DNA of 64,000 bases, taken from contig NZ_CP098805.1 in NCBI RefSeq assembly GCF_023821985.2, positions 1,488,001 to 1,552,000 on the forward strand, read 5' to 3'. The notes beneath the pieces were generated by a model that searched no databases, was not told where the DNA came from, and saw only the letters and a program-made list of their open reading frames with translations. This document shows, piece by piece, positions 1 through 8,914 of the stretch (positions are counted from its first letter, which is position 1; the number at the start of each line of letters is the position of its first letter). The DNA is from Dyadobacter chenhuakuii (GTDB taxonomy: Bacteria; Bacteroidota; Bacteroidia; Cytophagales; Spirosomataceae). Position numbers and translations under genes: made by a program.

Positions 1-532
1 TTACCAGGTATTTTTGTGTCCGGTTGACCTGCTGGTAAATCCGGGCTTTGTCCTCGGTGGTCATATTTCCAAAAAGCGTTTTGAGCGCGATATCGGAGGT
101 TATGCCCATCATTTTGGCATCAATGTCTACGGCATCTTTCCCGCGAGCAGCTTCCATTTCATCCAGAAAAGAAGCGGTTAGAACGCCCATAGCAAGGAAT
201 AACTCCTGCAATCTTTCGCGATGGAATGCAGGTTGCACCAGCCTTCTTTGCCTTAACCAAAAATCGCCATCACTGGTAACCAGCCCGTTTCCCAGCACCG
301 GACGTAACATTTTTGAAGAACTTCCCTTTTTGAAATTACGGTTATGCTGCTGCAAAACGTGCCTGAAAAAGCCCGGGTCACGGGTCACGACAAATTCACG
401 GAACAGCTTCATCTTAAATGTATCGCCACAGGCGTCGAATCCCTGGTGGAGGAAATGCAAAGGGTTTTTGGCAAACTTGAAAGGGGCCATAATGCCCAGC
501 CTTCCAAGCTTGTAAACGGGAATGTTACGCAT
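1..532 (-). CDS. Cytochrome P450, N-terminal part (cut by window edge)
   Basis: The minus strand is open from an ATG at 532 to the left edge, giving the first 177 residues of a P450 monooxygenase (usual length about 450). The sequence shows the typical N-terminal beta-sheet region and then the C-helix signature, W92-x3-R96 followed by R97, P101 and F103-H104, where the Trp/Arg pair contacts a heme propionate. The heme-binding Cys loop lies outside the window. No membrane anchor is visible, so a soluble enzyme is likely, as for most bacterial P450s. The substrate cannot be inferred. A terminator at 578-606 separates it from dps upstream, so it should have its own promoter in the gap. Plus-strand frames over this stretch are shadows. 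Confidence 0.85.
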   Translation of the reverse strand, partial: MRNIPVYKLGRLGIMAPFKFAKNPLHFLHQGFDACGDTFKMKLFREFVVTRDPGFFRHVLQQHNRNFKKGSSSKMLRPVLGNGLVTSDGDFWLRQRRLVQPAFHRERLQELFLAMGVLTASFLDEMEAARGKDAVDIDAKMMGITSDIALKTLFGNMTTEDKARIYQQVNRTQKYLV

Positions 533-577
533 GGCTGGAATCAAAAGAGAATTTATGCAAATAAGTCATTAAGGCAT

Positions 578-606
578 AAAAAAACCATCCTTATTGAGGA
601 TGGTTT
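578..606 (-). terminator. Intrinsic terminator after dps
   Basis: A perfect 10-bp hairpin (AAACCATCCT, 5-nt loop, AGGATGGTTT) at 582-606 is followed on the minus strand by a run of seven T. It lies 32 bp past the dps stop codon and ends that transcript before the P450 gene. Confidence 0.85.
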
Positions 607-637
607 CGTAACATTCGCTTGAAACAGCTTGTCCTGC

Positions 638-1117
638 TTACTTTTTGCCCGCGAAAGAGCGCAGCATCCAGGTATTTTTTTCTTTGAACTGCATGAAACG
701 ATTCACCATATCATTGGTCCCGTCGTCGCCCGCTTCATCGCTGGCAATCAGCAGGTAGCGCTCCAATTCGATCAGCTTTGCCATATCGTCCAGCAATGCT
801 TCAACCATATCCAGGTCAGACATGCCGATAGTGTCGATCTCCTGGATCGTAGATTCTTTGATATAATCCGCAAAACGGCTGTGTGGCGGCTTGCCTAATG
901 TGAGCACGCGCTCGGCGATCTCGTCGATGGTCAGCTGTGCGTTGGTATAAAGTTCTTCGAATTTTACGTGAAGGGTGAAGAAGTTCTGGCCTTTGATATT
1001 CCAGTGGCACCCTCTCAATTTCTGATAGTGAATGTGGTAATTGGCCAGGTAATCGTTCAGAAGGTCTACCACAGGTTTTACTTCTTTCTCATTCAGGCTT
1101 ATCGCTTCGGCATTCAT
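638..1117 (-). CDS. dps: Dps family DNA-binding ferritin-like protein
   Basis: This 159-residue protein belongs to the Dps/miniferritin family, which forms 12-subunit shells that oxidise Fe(II) with hydrogen peroxide and store the iron, protecting DNA. The ferroxidase residues are all present with the spacing known from Listeria Dps: H38, H50, D65 and E69. W39 next to H38 is also typical. The length matches the family. There is no long Lys-rich N-terminal tail, so direct DNA binding by a tail is not indicated. It is a single gene with its own terminator at 578-606, divergent from the SYLF gene at 1337. The 219-bp gap between them must hold both promoters, but I see no clear regulator box in it. 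Confidence 0.93.
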   Translation of the reverse strand: MNAEAISLNEKEVKPVVDLLNDYLANYHIHYQKLRGCHWNIKGQNFFTLHVKFEELYTNAQLTIDEIAERVLTLGKPPHSRFADYIKESTIQEIDTIGMSDLDMVEALLDDMAKLIELERYLLIASDEAGDDGTNDMVNRFMQFKEKNTWMLRSFAGKK

Positions 1118-1336
1118 GATTTTTTTGGATTAATGTTGATTCTGATTTATAACAAAACCATACCACCATCATTTAGTTTCACATATATACGTAAAAGACG
1201 GTTTATGTTTAAAAAATGGGGAAGGGTGGCCAATTTCGGTGTTTTTTTCACTTGCAGGCACGATAGTTGAAAGTTGCTCGTTCAATACGCGTCAGACGGG
1301 CATCTCCGTTTTATAGTCCACAATTTAATTACAAAT

Positions 1337-2020
1337 ATGATTACTAAAAATTTCAAATTGCTCAGCGTTCTGGCCCTGGTTTTCACATTGTCGGGAAGTA
1401 TTTCAAGCGTTCAGGCACAGGGAAAGGAGGAGGACAAGATCAGGGCGGCAGTTACCGTGCTGGATGATTTCAGCAGCATGGAGGAAAGTATTCCGGCGCA
1501 ATTGCTGGACATTTCAAAAGGGATCATTATCGTCCCGAAACTGATCAATGCCGGCCTGATGGTGGGCGGGAAGCATGGTAAGGGCATTGCAATGGTAAAA
1601 AATGCGAAAGGCGAATGGAGTGACCCGGTATTTGTCACCATCACAGGCGGCAGTGTAGGCGCGCAGATCGGCGTTCAGGCTGTTGACCTTGTTCTGATTT
1701 TCAAGAACAGCAAAACATTAACTGAGATCGGCAAGGGAAGCTTTACATTAGGCGGCGACCTTTCTGTTGCCGCCGGTCCGATGGGAAGAAGTTCTTCGGC
1801 TAGTACGGATTACAAGCTGGAAGCGGAAGTTTATTCTTATTCGAGAAGCAAGGGATTATTCGCAGGTGTGACGATCAATGGCGCAGCACTGTCTGTGGAT
1901 GCCAAAGCAAACAATGCTTTTTACGGAAATACGGACAGCGCCAACACGATTTTCACGTCATCCAGGATCTCTTCAAAACCGGTTGCAGATCTGAAAGACA
2001 AGCTTGATGATTTAAACTAA
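1337..2020 (+). CDS. SYLF (Ysc84) domain lipid-binding protein, secreted
   Basis: The ATG at 1337 is preferred to an in-frame ATG 63 bp upstream because it puts a standard signal peptide (MITKNFK, hydrophobic core, then VQAQ) at the N-terminus. The 227-residue product carries a SYLF domain over most of its length: an ISKGIIIVPKL segment, a glycine-rich stretch, and the GSVGAQIGVQAVDLVLIF block that is typical of the family. SYLF proteins bind phosphoinositides in eukaryotes. The bacterial role is not settled, and a periplasmic or outer-membrane-facing location is inferred from the signal peptide. A KTSC protein follows 12 bp downstream and is probably cotranscribed. Confidence 0.85.
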   Translation: MITKNFKLLSVLALVFTLSGSISSVQAQGKEEDKIRAAVTVLDDFSSMEESIPAQLLDISKGIIIVPKLINAGLMVGGKHGKGIAMVKNAKGEWSDPVFVTITGGSVGAQIGVQAVDLVLIFKNSKTLTEIGKGSFTLGGDLSVAAGPMGRSSSASTDYKLEAEVYSYSRSKGLFAGVTINGAALSVDAKANNAFYGNTDSANTIFTSSRISSKPVADLKDKLDDLN

Positions 2021-2032
2021 CATTGATTTGCC

Positions 2033-2233
2033 ATGCCATCTTCTGTTGTCGCAAAAATGATATACGACGGAGATACCGAAACGTTGCGGATTGTGTATGT
2101 TTCGGGGATGGTGTATGATTATAAAAATGTTCCTTTGGAAGTGTACCAGGCTATGAAGAACTCAGGATCCAAAGGGACATTTTTAAACAATCATATCAAA
2201 AACAATTATGAATTTGAAAAGATAAACGACTGA
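2033..2233 (+). CDS. KTSC domain protein
   Basis: This 66-residue protein is almost entirely a KTSC domain, a small fold found alone or at the C-terminus of some lysyl-tRNA synthetases. The visible signature is SGMVYDYKNVPLEVYQAM, then a Gly/Ser turn, a FLNNHIKNNYEF block and the terminal basic-acidic tail. Its biochemical role is unknown, and RNA or nucleotide binding has only been suggested. It starts 12 bp after the SYLF gene and probably shares its transcript. It is convergent with the small minus-strand gene at 2264-2452. Confidence 0.8.
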   Translation: MPSSVVAKMIYDGDTETLRIVYVSGMVYDYKNVPLEVYQAMKNSGSKGTFLNNHIKNNYEFEKIND

Positions 2234-2263
2234 TAGTTTACGTTTACAGTTAGTCTGAGAATG

Positions 2264-2452
2264 TCACGGGACCTCGCAATTCTTCTCGTTGCAAAACTTC
2301 ACTTCTCCCGTTTTTTCATTTCTGCACTTCACTTTACCGGTTATTTTCACCGTAGCACCCTTCTGTATCGACTCGTGGTTGATGATCACCCAAATGTCCT
2401 TACTGCCCTTGATTTTGACACGTGTGCCATCAAAAAATTTTTGTACCGCCAT
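2264..2452 (-). CDS. Small hypothetical protein (62 aa)
   Basis: A 62-residue frame starts 35 bp after the GMC oxidoreductase gene on the same strand. The protein is basic, with strand-like segments (VKIKG, KDIWVII, GATVKITGKV) that suggest a small beta-barrel, and a C-terminal part with two or three Cys (KCRNEK, KFCNEKNC). I do not recognise the family. A TATATTTG sequence fitting the TAnnTTTG promoter box lies in the short gap upstream, but without a convincing -33 partner. Its coding character is plausible but not proven, and readthrough from the GMC gene would also express it. Confidence 0.55.
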   Translation of the reverse strand: MAVQKFFDGTRVKIKGSKDIWVIINHESIQKGATVKITGKVKCRNEKTGEVKFCNEKNCEVP

Positions 2453-2487
2453 CGTTTACTTTATGTTCAAGGGGCAAATATAATGTA

Positions 2488-4200
2488 TCAAATGTTCCCT
2501 TTTTTCATTTCGCTCACCGCGTGGTCTACCGCCCTTGCTGTTAATGCCATATAAGTCAGTGACGGATTTTGTGTGGATGTGGACGTCATACACGCGCCGT
2601 CGGTGACGATCACATTAGGGCATGCGTGCATCTGGTTCCATTTATTAAGCATGGAAGTTTTTGGATCATTACCCATCCTTACGCCACCCATTTCGTGGTT
2701 TTCACTGCCTGGATTTCGATTTGTATCAGAAGTCTTAATATTTGAAAAACCAGATTTTTCAAGCATTTCGCTGAGCTCGTTGTAAAAATCTTTGACCATT
2801 TTCATGTCATTATCATCGAATTCGACATGCATTCTAAGCTGCGGAATGCCCCAATCGTCCTTTAAAGTTTTGTGAAGACTTACAAAATTTGTCTCCTTAG
2901 GCAGCGTTTCTCCCATCATTTGCGCACCCAGGCTCCATCCGCTGTCGTCCGGCTTGAAGAGGCTTTCTTTTAAAGATTCACCCAGTTCATTGGATTTAGC
3001 GCCCATTTTGGAAGCGGAAAAAGAGGTTGCGTAACCGCGGAGGAAATCCGTTTCCTGTTTGAAAACATTCCTGAAACGCGGGATATAAGCGCCATTAGGT
3101 CGACGTCCTTCCACTGTCCGGTCGTGGTAACCGTCAAATTCTGCGCTCACGCGGCCCCTGTAATTGTGGAAACCGATGAATTTTCCCAGCAGACCATTGT
3201 CATTGCCAAATCCATTAGGGAAGCGATTGGAAATAGAATTAAGCAGGATCAGGTTCGAGTTGATCGCTGATGCATTTACGAAAATGATTTTGGCATAATA
3301 TTCCGTCATTTCTTTGGTCAATGCATCCACCACACGCACGCCTGTCGCCCGCTTCTTCTTTTCATCATAGATAATGGAATGCACAACGGAATGCGGTTGC
3401 AATGTAAGGTTCCCCGTCTTTTCAGCCCATGGCAATGTGGACGAATTCGAACTGAAATACCCGCCGAACGGACATCCGCGCTGGCACATGGTCCTGTGCT
3501 GACATTTGGCACGGCCCTGCTCGGTGTGAATGGGCTGCGGATCGCTGATATGCGCCACGCGACCGATAATGATGGGACGCGTATTGTTGTAATTTTTGGC
3601 TGTCTGATCGCTGAAATGTTTTTCCACACAAGACATTTCATGGGGTTTAAGAAATTCACCGTCAGGCAGTTGGGGTAAATTATCTTTGTTGCCGGAAATC
3701 CCTGCAAACTTCTCAACGTAACTATACCAGGGTGCAATGTCCGCATAGCGGATCGGCCAGTCAACACCGAAACCGTCCCTTGCCGGTCCTTCAAAATCGA
3801 AGTCAGACCAGCGCTGCGTTTGCCTAGCCCACAAAAGTGACCTGCCGCCCACCTGATATCCGCGCATCCAGTCGAAGGGTTTGTCCTGCACGTAAGGATG
3901 TTCCGCGTCTTTCACTACGAAATGCATGGCATCTTCCTTAAAAATATAATGCTTGCTGGCCATCGGGTTTGCCTGCCTGATCGCGAGGGAAGGCTGGCCG
4001 CGGTGCTCGAATTCCCAGGGCTGCATATTGGCAGTAGGGTAGTCCACAATGTGTTTTACATCCTTCCCGCGATCGAGGATCAATGTCTTTAAGCCTTTCT
4101 CCGTAAGCTCCTTAGCCGCCCATCCGCCACTAATCCCCGTTCCCACTACAATGGCATCGAAGGTCCGCTGCTTAACCGAATCGATATTGAAATTTGACAT
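2488..4200 (-). CDS. GMC family FAD oxidoreductase with predicted 3Fe-4S cluster
   Basis: This 570-residue flavoenzyme oxidises an alcohol or sugar hydroxyl. The FAD-binding GxGxxG is at 20-25 with an acidic residue at D43. The GMC active-site pair is H502 (HEMGGVRMG) and N545 (QNPSLTYMAL). Three cysteines, C233-x5-C239-x3-C243, match the C-x5-C-x3-C that binds a 3Fe-4S cluster in the catalytic subunit of bacterial FAD glucose dehydrogenase, so electrons probably leave by an iron-sulfur route rather than to oxygen. No Tat or Sec signal is visible, and no small 'subunit 3' or cytochrome gene lies next to it, which is unusual for this branch and implies a partner elsewhere. The esterase gene lies 24 bp upstream and is probably cotranscribed. 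The substrate is unknown. Confidence 0.9.
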   Translation of the reverse strand: MSNFNIDSVKQRTFDAIVVGTGISGGWAAKELTEKGLKTLILDRGKDVKHIVDYPTANMQPWEFEHRGQPSLAIRQANPMASKHYIFKEDAMHFVVKDAEHPYVQDKPFDWMRGYQVGGRSLLWARQTQRWSDFDFEGPARDGFGVDWPIRYADIAPWYSYVEKFAGISGNKDNLPQLPDGEFLKPHEMSCVEKHFSDQTAKNYNNTRPIIIGRVAHISDPQPIHTEQGRAKCQHRTMCQRGCPFGGYFSSNSSTLPWAEKTGNLTLQPHSVVHSIIYDEKKKRATGVRVVDALTKEMTEYYAKIIFVNASAINSNLILLNSISNRFPNGFGNDNGLLGKFIGFHNYRGRVSAEFDGYHDRTVEGRRPNGAYIPRFRNVFKQETDFLRGYATSFSASKMGAKSNELGESLKESLFKPDDSGWSLGAQMMGETLPKETNFVSLHKTLKDDWGIPQLRMHVEFDDNDMKMVKDFYNELSEMLEKSGFSNIKTSDTNRNPGSENHEMGGVRMGNDPKTSMLNKWNQMHACPNVIVTDGACMTSTSTQNPSLTYMALTARAVDHAVSEMKKGNI

Positions 4201-4224
4201 ATTCGTAAAATATCTGAATGCTTT

Positions 4225-5517
<1,293 letters not shown>

Positions 5518-5531
5518 TCAGTGCAATGAAA

Positions 5532-6017
5532 TCAGATTTTTTTTAATGCATTAAAGATGTTCTGATGCGGCTGCTCACCCTCAAACGTCTGCACAAGCTT
5601 ACCTGCTTTGTTATAGATAGCAATGTAAGGGAACGACTTGATCTGGTAATAGCGCTGAACCGTGTACGAATATCCCTCCGTGCCAACCTTAATGTTAGGA
5701 TAGGTGCCCAGCTTATGCTGCGCCACAAAAGGTTTCAGCATTTCCATCGACTGGAAAGTGACCATCACAACCTGCTTGTTGGCAAACACGCTGTAATTTT
5801 TAAGCATGTCTTTCGTAAAATCCTGGCAATGTTCGCAATCAGGTGAAAAGTAGATCAGAACCACCGGGCCCGCGGCAAGCTGCGATGCAGTATACTGCTG
5901 CCCGTTGGTTAATTTTATCTGGAAAGGCGCGATCTTCTTATCGGCCAGGACAGACTGTGAAAAAGCGAAACTGCTCGCAAAAACGAAGAGAATGACGGGA
6001 ATTATTTTCCGGAACAT
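5532..6017 (-). CDS. Thioredoxin-like / TlpA-type periplasmic protein
   Basis: The 161-residue protein starts with a signal peptide (MFRKIIPVILFVFASSFAFS) and then has a thioredoxin fold. The redox motif C-E-H-C follows LIYFSPD, and the cis-Pro segment is SFPYIAIY. TlpA/ResA-like proteins in this position usually reduce or exchange disulfides in the periplasm, for example during cytochrome c maturation, but the partner here is unknown. It is transcribed in the same direction as the esterase 86 bp downstream and the SRPBCC-DinB fusion 53 bp upstream. The family assignment is firm and the pathway is not. Confidence 0.85.
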   Translation of the reverse strand: MFRKIIPVILFVFASSFAFSQSVLADKKIAPFQIKLTNGQQYTASQLAAGPVVLIYFSPDCEHCQDFTKDMLKNYSVFANKQVVMVTFQSMEMLKPFVAQHKLGTYPNIKVGTEGYSYTVQRYYQIKSFPYIAIYNKAGKLVQTFEGEQPHQNIFNALKKI

Positions 6018-6070
6018 AAAACTGAATTCTTTTTGAATGAAGAATCCGCAAGTTATTAATGTTTGCTGTT

Positions 6071-7036
6071 TTATCCCGCTACCTTTTCGCTAAGTTTTTT
6101 GCGAATATTGGTTAGCTGATGAATATGTCTTTTCGAATGACAAACCACAAAATTCAGCCATTCCCAGCGGGTGAATGTGCCAATTCCCGGGAACTCAAAT
6201 GCACTGGCTGTAAGCCGGAGATCCTGTTCTGCAGCCACTTTCCTGATTTCATCCCGCTCTTTTGCAAATGCTTCGATCAGCTCGGCCTTGTTATGCGGCC
6301 CGTCCGAGGGAACATTAAAGTCCGGTGCTTTTAGTTTCGTTGAAAAGTCCAGAAAGATGTTTTCAATTTCTGGAATATTAGCATCGACCGGCCTGTTCGT
6401 ATCCGTTATATCGCCCAATAATACACCAGGCAAGCCGCTTTCTGATTTTAGAATGTGCTCTACAACCTGCCCGGCCGTCCAGCTTCCTTCAAAAGGCACT
6501 TCATTAATTTCTTCTTCGTCGAATGATTCGATGGCGTCCCTGAATTTTTTAGTTGTCCTATCTAAATCATCCAGCAGTGCAGTTGCGCTTGTGCCTGTTT
6601 CTGACAATTCCTTGATAATGACCAGCGCATGGTCCCAGGCATCGGACATCATTTCAAAATAATCGGCGCCCATATCACATTGCATATCCATGCGCGTGAG
6701 GCCATTTTCTTCTCTGAGCCGGTAAATTTCCTGAAATCCGTTCATGCCTTGTGCCTCCTCGGTCTCATAATTTTCCACGCCGTCGTTGAGAACGCCATTG
6801 TATTCGATAACCAGCTCTTCGGCAGGCTTATTAACCTTAATCACGCCTATAATTCCATTTTCAGACGCATCCGCAAAAATGACTTTACTGCCAGTCTGCC
6901 AATCCGTTTGGGCCTGCGTTCCATCGCTGAATGCGTTGAACCAGATTTTGTTTTTATTATTTGAAATAATGGTTTCCCAAACGCTTTCCTTAGGCGCATT
7001 CACTTCAATCGACTTCTTAATGAGCATAGTTTCCAT
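6071..7036 (-). CDS. SRPBCC (AHSA1-like) and DinB domain fusion protein
   Basis: The first about 150 residues form an SRPBCC/AHSA1-type hydrophobic-cavity domain (IKKSIEVNAPKESVWETI at the start, and an amphipathic C-terminal helix with WDHALVIIKEL). The remaining 170 residues form a DinB four-helix bundle whose metal-binding His can be read in VVEHIL and in HSKRHIHQL near the end. DinB proteins often bind a divalent metal and act as thiol-dependent transferases or hydrolases, and SRPBCC domains bind lipophilic ligands. Having both in one chain is uncommon and suggests a ligand-specific enzyme. A start at the ATG 9 bp further in is also possible. A second SRPBCC gene lies 40 bp upstream on the same strand. 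Confidence 0.82.
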   Translation of the reverse strand: METMLIKKSIEVNAPKESVWETIISNNKNKIWFNAFSDGTQAQTDWQTGSKVIFADASENGIIGVIKVNKPAEELVIEYNGVLNDGVENYETEEAQGMNGFQEIYRLREENGLTRMDMQCDMGADYFEMMSDAWDHALVIIKELSETGTSATALLDDLDRTTKKFRDAIESFDEEEINEVPFEGSWTAGQVVEHILKSESGLPGVLLGDITDTNRPVDANIPEIENIFLDFSTKLKAPDFNVPSDGPHNKAELIEAFAKERDEIRKVAAEQDLRLTASAFEFPGIGTFTRWEWLNFVVCHSKRHIHQLTNIRKKLSEKVAG

Positions 7037-7076
7037 GGTTCCTGAGTTTATTTGTTGAATGATGTTGCTTTACAGA

Positions 7077-7610
7077 CTATTTTTCAAGGATAGTTTTCAG
7101 GTTTTTCAAACTGGATTCCAGGTCTTTGCCAAGGATTCCATCGATAAAAAGGTTGGTAATGTTCATGGGATATTTACTTTTCCCGGTCATGCCCCAGCTT
7201 ACTCGGGTTTGATCATCAGCAACCGGCGTGGTCGTCATCGTCGCCAGCCCGACTCCTTCAAATGGCCGTACAAAACGGACTTCAATATTCACAAGCTCGC
7301 CTTCCGCAAGCTTCATAATTTCCTGTTCACCGGCACCGACATTCTTATCCTTACTATCCCAGGCATATTTAAAGCCAACCGTCCCGTCGACGCCGGCGTA
7401 AGTCTTCTTCATACCCGGATCCGCCATCACCCACTTGCTGTAATTGTCCTGGTTTTTCAAGAATTTGATATAATCATAAACCCGGCCCTTCGGTCTGTTA
7501 ATCGATATCTCCCGCCGCACCTCGTATTCATTTTTAACAAATAACGCCACCACCAGCAGCAGGACAACGAGGCCAACGACCACTGCAAGAATTGTTAGGA
7601 TAATTTTCAT
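7077..7610 (-). CDS. SRPBCC family protein with N-terminal membrane anchor
   Basis: This 177-residue protein has one strongly hydrophobic helix at about 3-24, followed directly by an SRPBCC/polyketide-cyclase-2-like domain (EVRREISINRPKGRVYDYI at the start, SKWVMADPGM, and a C-terminal amphipathic helix ending in LKNLKTILEK). The domain is predicted to face the periplasm or to be membrane-tethered in the cytoplasm, and the sequence alone does not decide. Ligand and reaction are unknown. It lies 40 bp upstream of the SRPBCC-DinB fusion and is probably the first gene of that minus-strand unit. Confidence 0.82.
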   Translation of the reverse strand: MKIILTILAVVVGLVVLLLVVALFVKNEYEVRREISINRPKGRVYDYIKFLKNQDNYSKWVMADPGMKKTYAGVDGTVGFKYAWDSKDKNVGAGEQEIMKLAEGELVNIEVRFVRPFEGVGLATMTTTPVADDQTRVSWGMTGKSKYPMNITNLFIDGILGKDLESSLKNLKTILEK

Positions 7611-7738
7611 CGGGTAATAGGTTAAAGTTCAGGTCAGCAATAAGATGTAACAAACCTACAAGTCTTTTCCCAATCCCCCGGGGGGTGAATATGTCAAATG
7701 CAGGGGCCGAACGCGACAAAGATTAACGTAGAAATTTA

Positions 7739-7746
7739 TATCTTTG
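7739..7746 (+). promoter_or_regulatory. Possible -7 promoter box upstream of the small gene pair
   Basis: TATCTTTG matches the Bacteroidota -7 consensus TAnnTTTG exactly and lies 88 bp before the ATG at 7835. I do not find a good TTG at the usual 19-21 bp upstream, so this is a weak call. Confidence 0.3.
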
Positions 7747-7834
7747 TAAATAACCTTAAATATGTCGTAAGGAGAGATTTGGTAAGAACGCAGGTTAAGT
7801 ATTAAGTGCCAGATACTGGCTAATCTTCATTAAA

Positions 7835-8011
7835 ATGATCAAAACAGCCAAGACGCCCCCTCACGATGTTGACGAGGTGAAACAAAAGACGATATTTGAC
7901 TTCATCAATGATTTGATGGAGGAAAAGGAAGTAATTGGAAGGTATTTTAACGGCGAAGTTTCTGAGAAAGAATTGCATGACAGGGGAATCAAATTCGTTA
8001 GGGCCTTATAA
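7835..8011 (+). CDS. Small hypothetical protein (58 aa), first gene of an overlapping pair
   Basis: An ATG at 7835 opens a 58-codon frame ending in TAA at 8009-8011. The product begins MIKTAKTPPHDVDEV, then has a helical IFDFINDLMEEKEVIGRYF segment and ends in KELHDRGIKFVRAL. The charged, amphipathic composition and the ending resemble short antidote-like or adaptor proteins that precede a longer partner gene in Bacteroidota, but I cannot name the family. Its last 35 bases overlap the next gene, starting at 7977, so the two are probably translationally coupled. The frame has the codon quality of a real gene. Confidence 0.6.
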   Translation: MIKTAKTPPHDVDEVKQKTIFDFINDLMEEKEVIGRYFNGEVSEKELHDRGIKFVRAL

Positions 8012-8543
8012 TTATCAAGAGGTTGAGATCAATGGTTCCTTTCAGTATGAATTTAAGACAGATTCGGGGCTAACCTATAATTGCTGGTTCGTTGACGGCT
8101 CAGGGCATTTTAAAGACTACCCGCAGATCAGGGATAGCATAGTAACATTTGGCTTCGGTTGCAAGCCTTACACACCCAAAGGGTATTTTCATAAGCACGA
8201 CCCTAAGACAAAACTTACAGTACTCTCCATTCTAAGGCAATCGCTTGAAAATTATCCGGAAAGAGTTGTTTTGGTGATGTACCAAAATACGGATAATAGG
8301 AAAAGAAACAGAAAGATCATATTCGATACCTGGTATAAAGACTTTTGTGAGGACCACAACTTTGTCGGAAAATTCAGACTGACAATTCCTTCTCCGGACG
8401 GCAGCGACATCATGTGCATTACAATGTTCGTTCCGGAAACTTACTCGAAGCGGGAAACGCTCAAAGAAGCACTTTTGGACTTTAAGGACGAGTTGATTTC
8501 AAAAGGGCTTCCTCCATCAACAACCACGATTTCATTTTGCTAA
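7977..8543 (+). CDS. Hypothetical protein, possibly DUF6169-like
   Basis: The ATG at 7977 gives a 188-residue protein. An in-frame ATG at 7935 is less likely because it lies deep in the preceding gene. The protein begins with a beta-rich segment (YQEVEINGSFQYEFKTDSGL, then an aromatic NCWFVDGSGHF block), has a middle segment rich in basic residues (PERVVLVMYQNTDNRKRNRK) with IIFDTWYKDF, and ends with strand-like repeats. It resembles the uncharacterised Bacteroidota family DUF6169 in layout, but that is from memory and tentative. It overlaps the 58-residue gene by 35 bp, an arrangement often seen in toxin-antitoxin-like pairs. No catalytic motif is obvious. Confidence 0.7.
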   Translation: MTGESNSLGPYNYQEVEINGSFQYEFKTDSGLTYNCWFVDGSGHFKDYPQIRDSIVTFGFGCKPYTPKGYFHKHDPKTKLTVLSILRQSLENYPERVVLVMYQNTDNRKRNRKIIFDTWYKDFCEDHNFVGKFRLTIPSPDGSDIMCITMFVPETYSKRETLKEALLDFKDELISKGLPPSTTTISFC

Positions 8544-8569
8544 TGAAGGAATCCGATTGAATGGCTTCC

Positions 8570-8800
8570 TCAAACCCGAAACCCGTAGCTATCCACGATC
8601 GTCCTGAATACGCTATTCCGCTCGTGTTCGCTCGTGTAGACCCATCTGTCGAGGGTGGTGGACATGTAGCTGTCTTTTACGGTGATTTGTTTTTGGAATA
8701 CGATGTGGAACTCGGCGCCGCTGCGGTCTAGCTTGAAGGTGTCAACATTATCGAGGTTGATCGCTTTTTTTTGTTTTTCGTCGTAAATAATAGTCGGCAT
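8570..8800 (-). CDS. Small hypothetical protein (76 aa)
   Basis: This 76-residue protein is soluble and beta-rich (PTIIYDEKQKKAINLDNV, then EFHIVFQKQITV). No signal peptide, membrane helix or known motif is visible. It is convergent with the preceding gene, 26 bp apart, and divergent from the GlxA regulator. It is probably real because the frame is clean and fills the space between two real genes, but the function is unknown. Confidence 0.55.
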   Translation of the reverse strand: MPTIIYDEKQKKAINLDNVDTFKLDRSGAEFHIVFQKQITVKDSYMSTTLDRWVYTSEHERNSVFRTIVDSYGFRV

Positions 8801-8878
8801 GAAGATTGGATTGAATGGTTAAGTTATCACCATAAGTTGCTTTCATCCTTAGACTACTGACTGGAAGCCGCATACCTA

Positions 8879-8909
8879 TTGAATGCGACAGCGTATTTTG
8901 TTATTTTTG
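8879..8909 (+). promoter_or_regulatory. Bacteroidota-type promoter of the GlxA-like regulator gene
   Basis: TTG at 8879-8881 and TATTTTTG at 8902-8909 are 20 bp apart, which fits the TTG-N19-21-TAnnTTTG consensus of the primary sigma factor. The -7 box ends 5 bp before the ATG at 8915, so a transcript from here would be leaderless or nearly so. Confidence 0.5.
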
Positions 8910-8914
8910 AAAAT

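Noticed and set aside
48..622. Two plus-strand frames (155 and 92 residues) at the left edge
   Set aside because: They run opposite the P450 gene, whose minus-strand frame gives a clear family match (W-x3-R, PAFH). The plus frames have no recognisable features.
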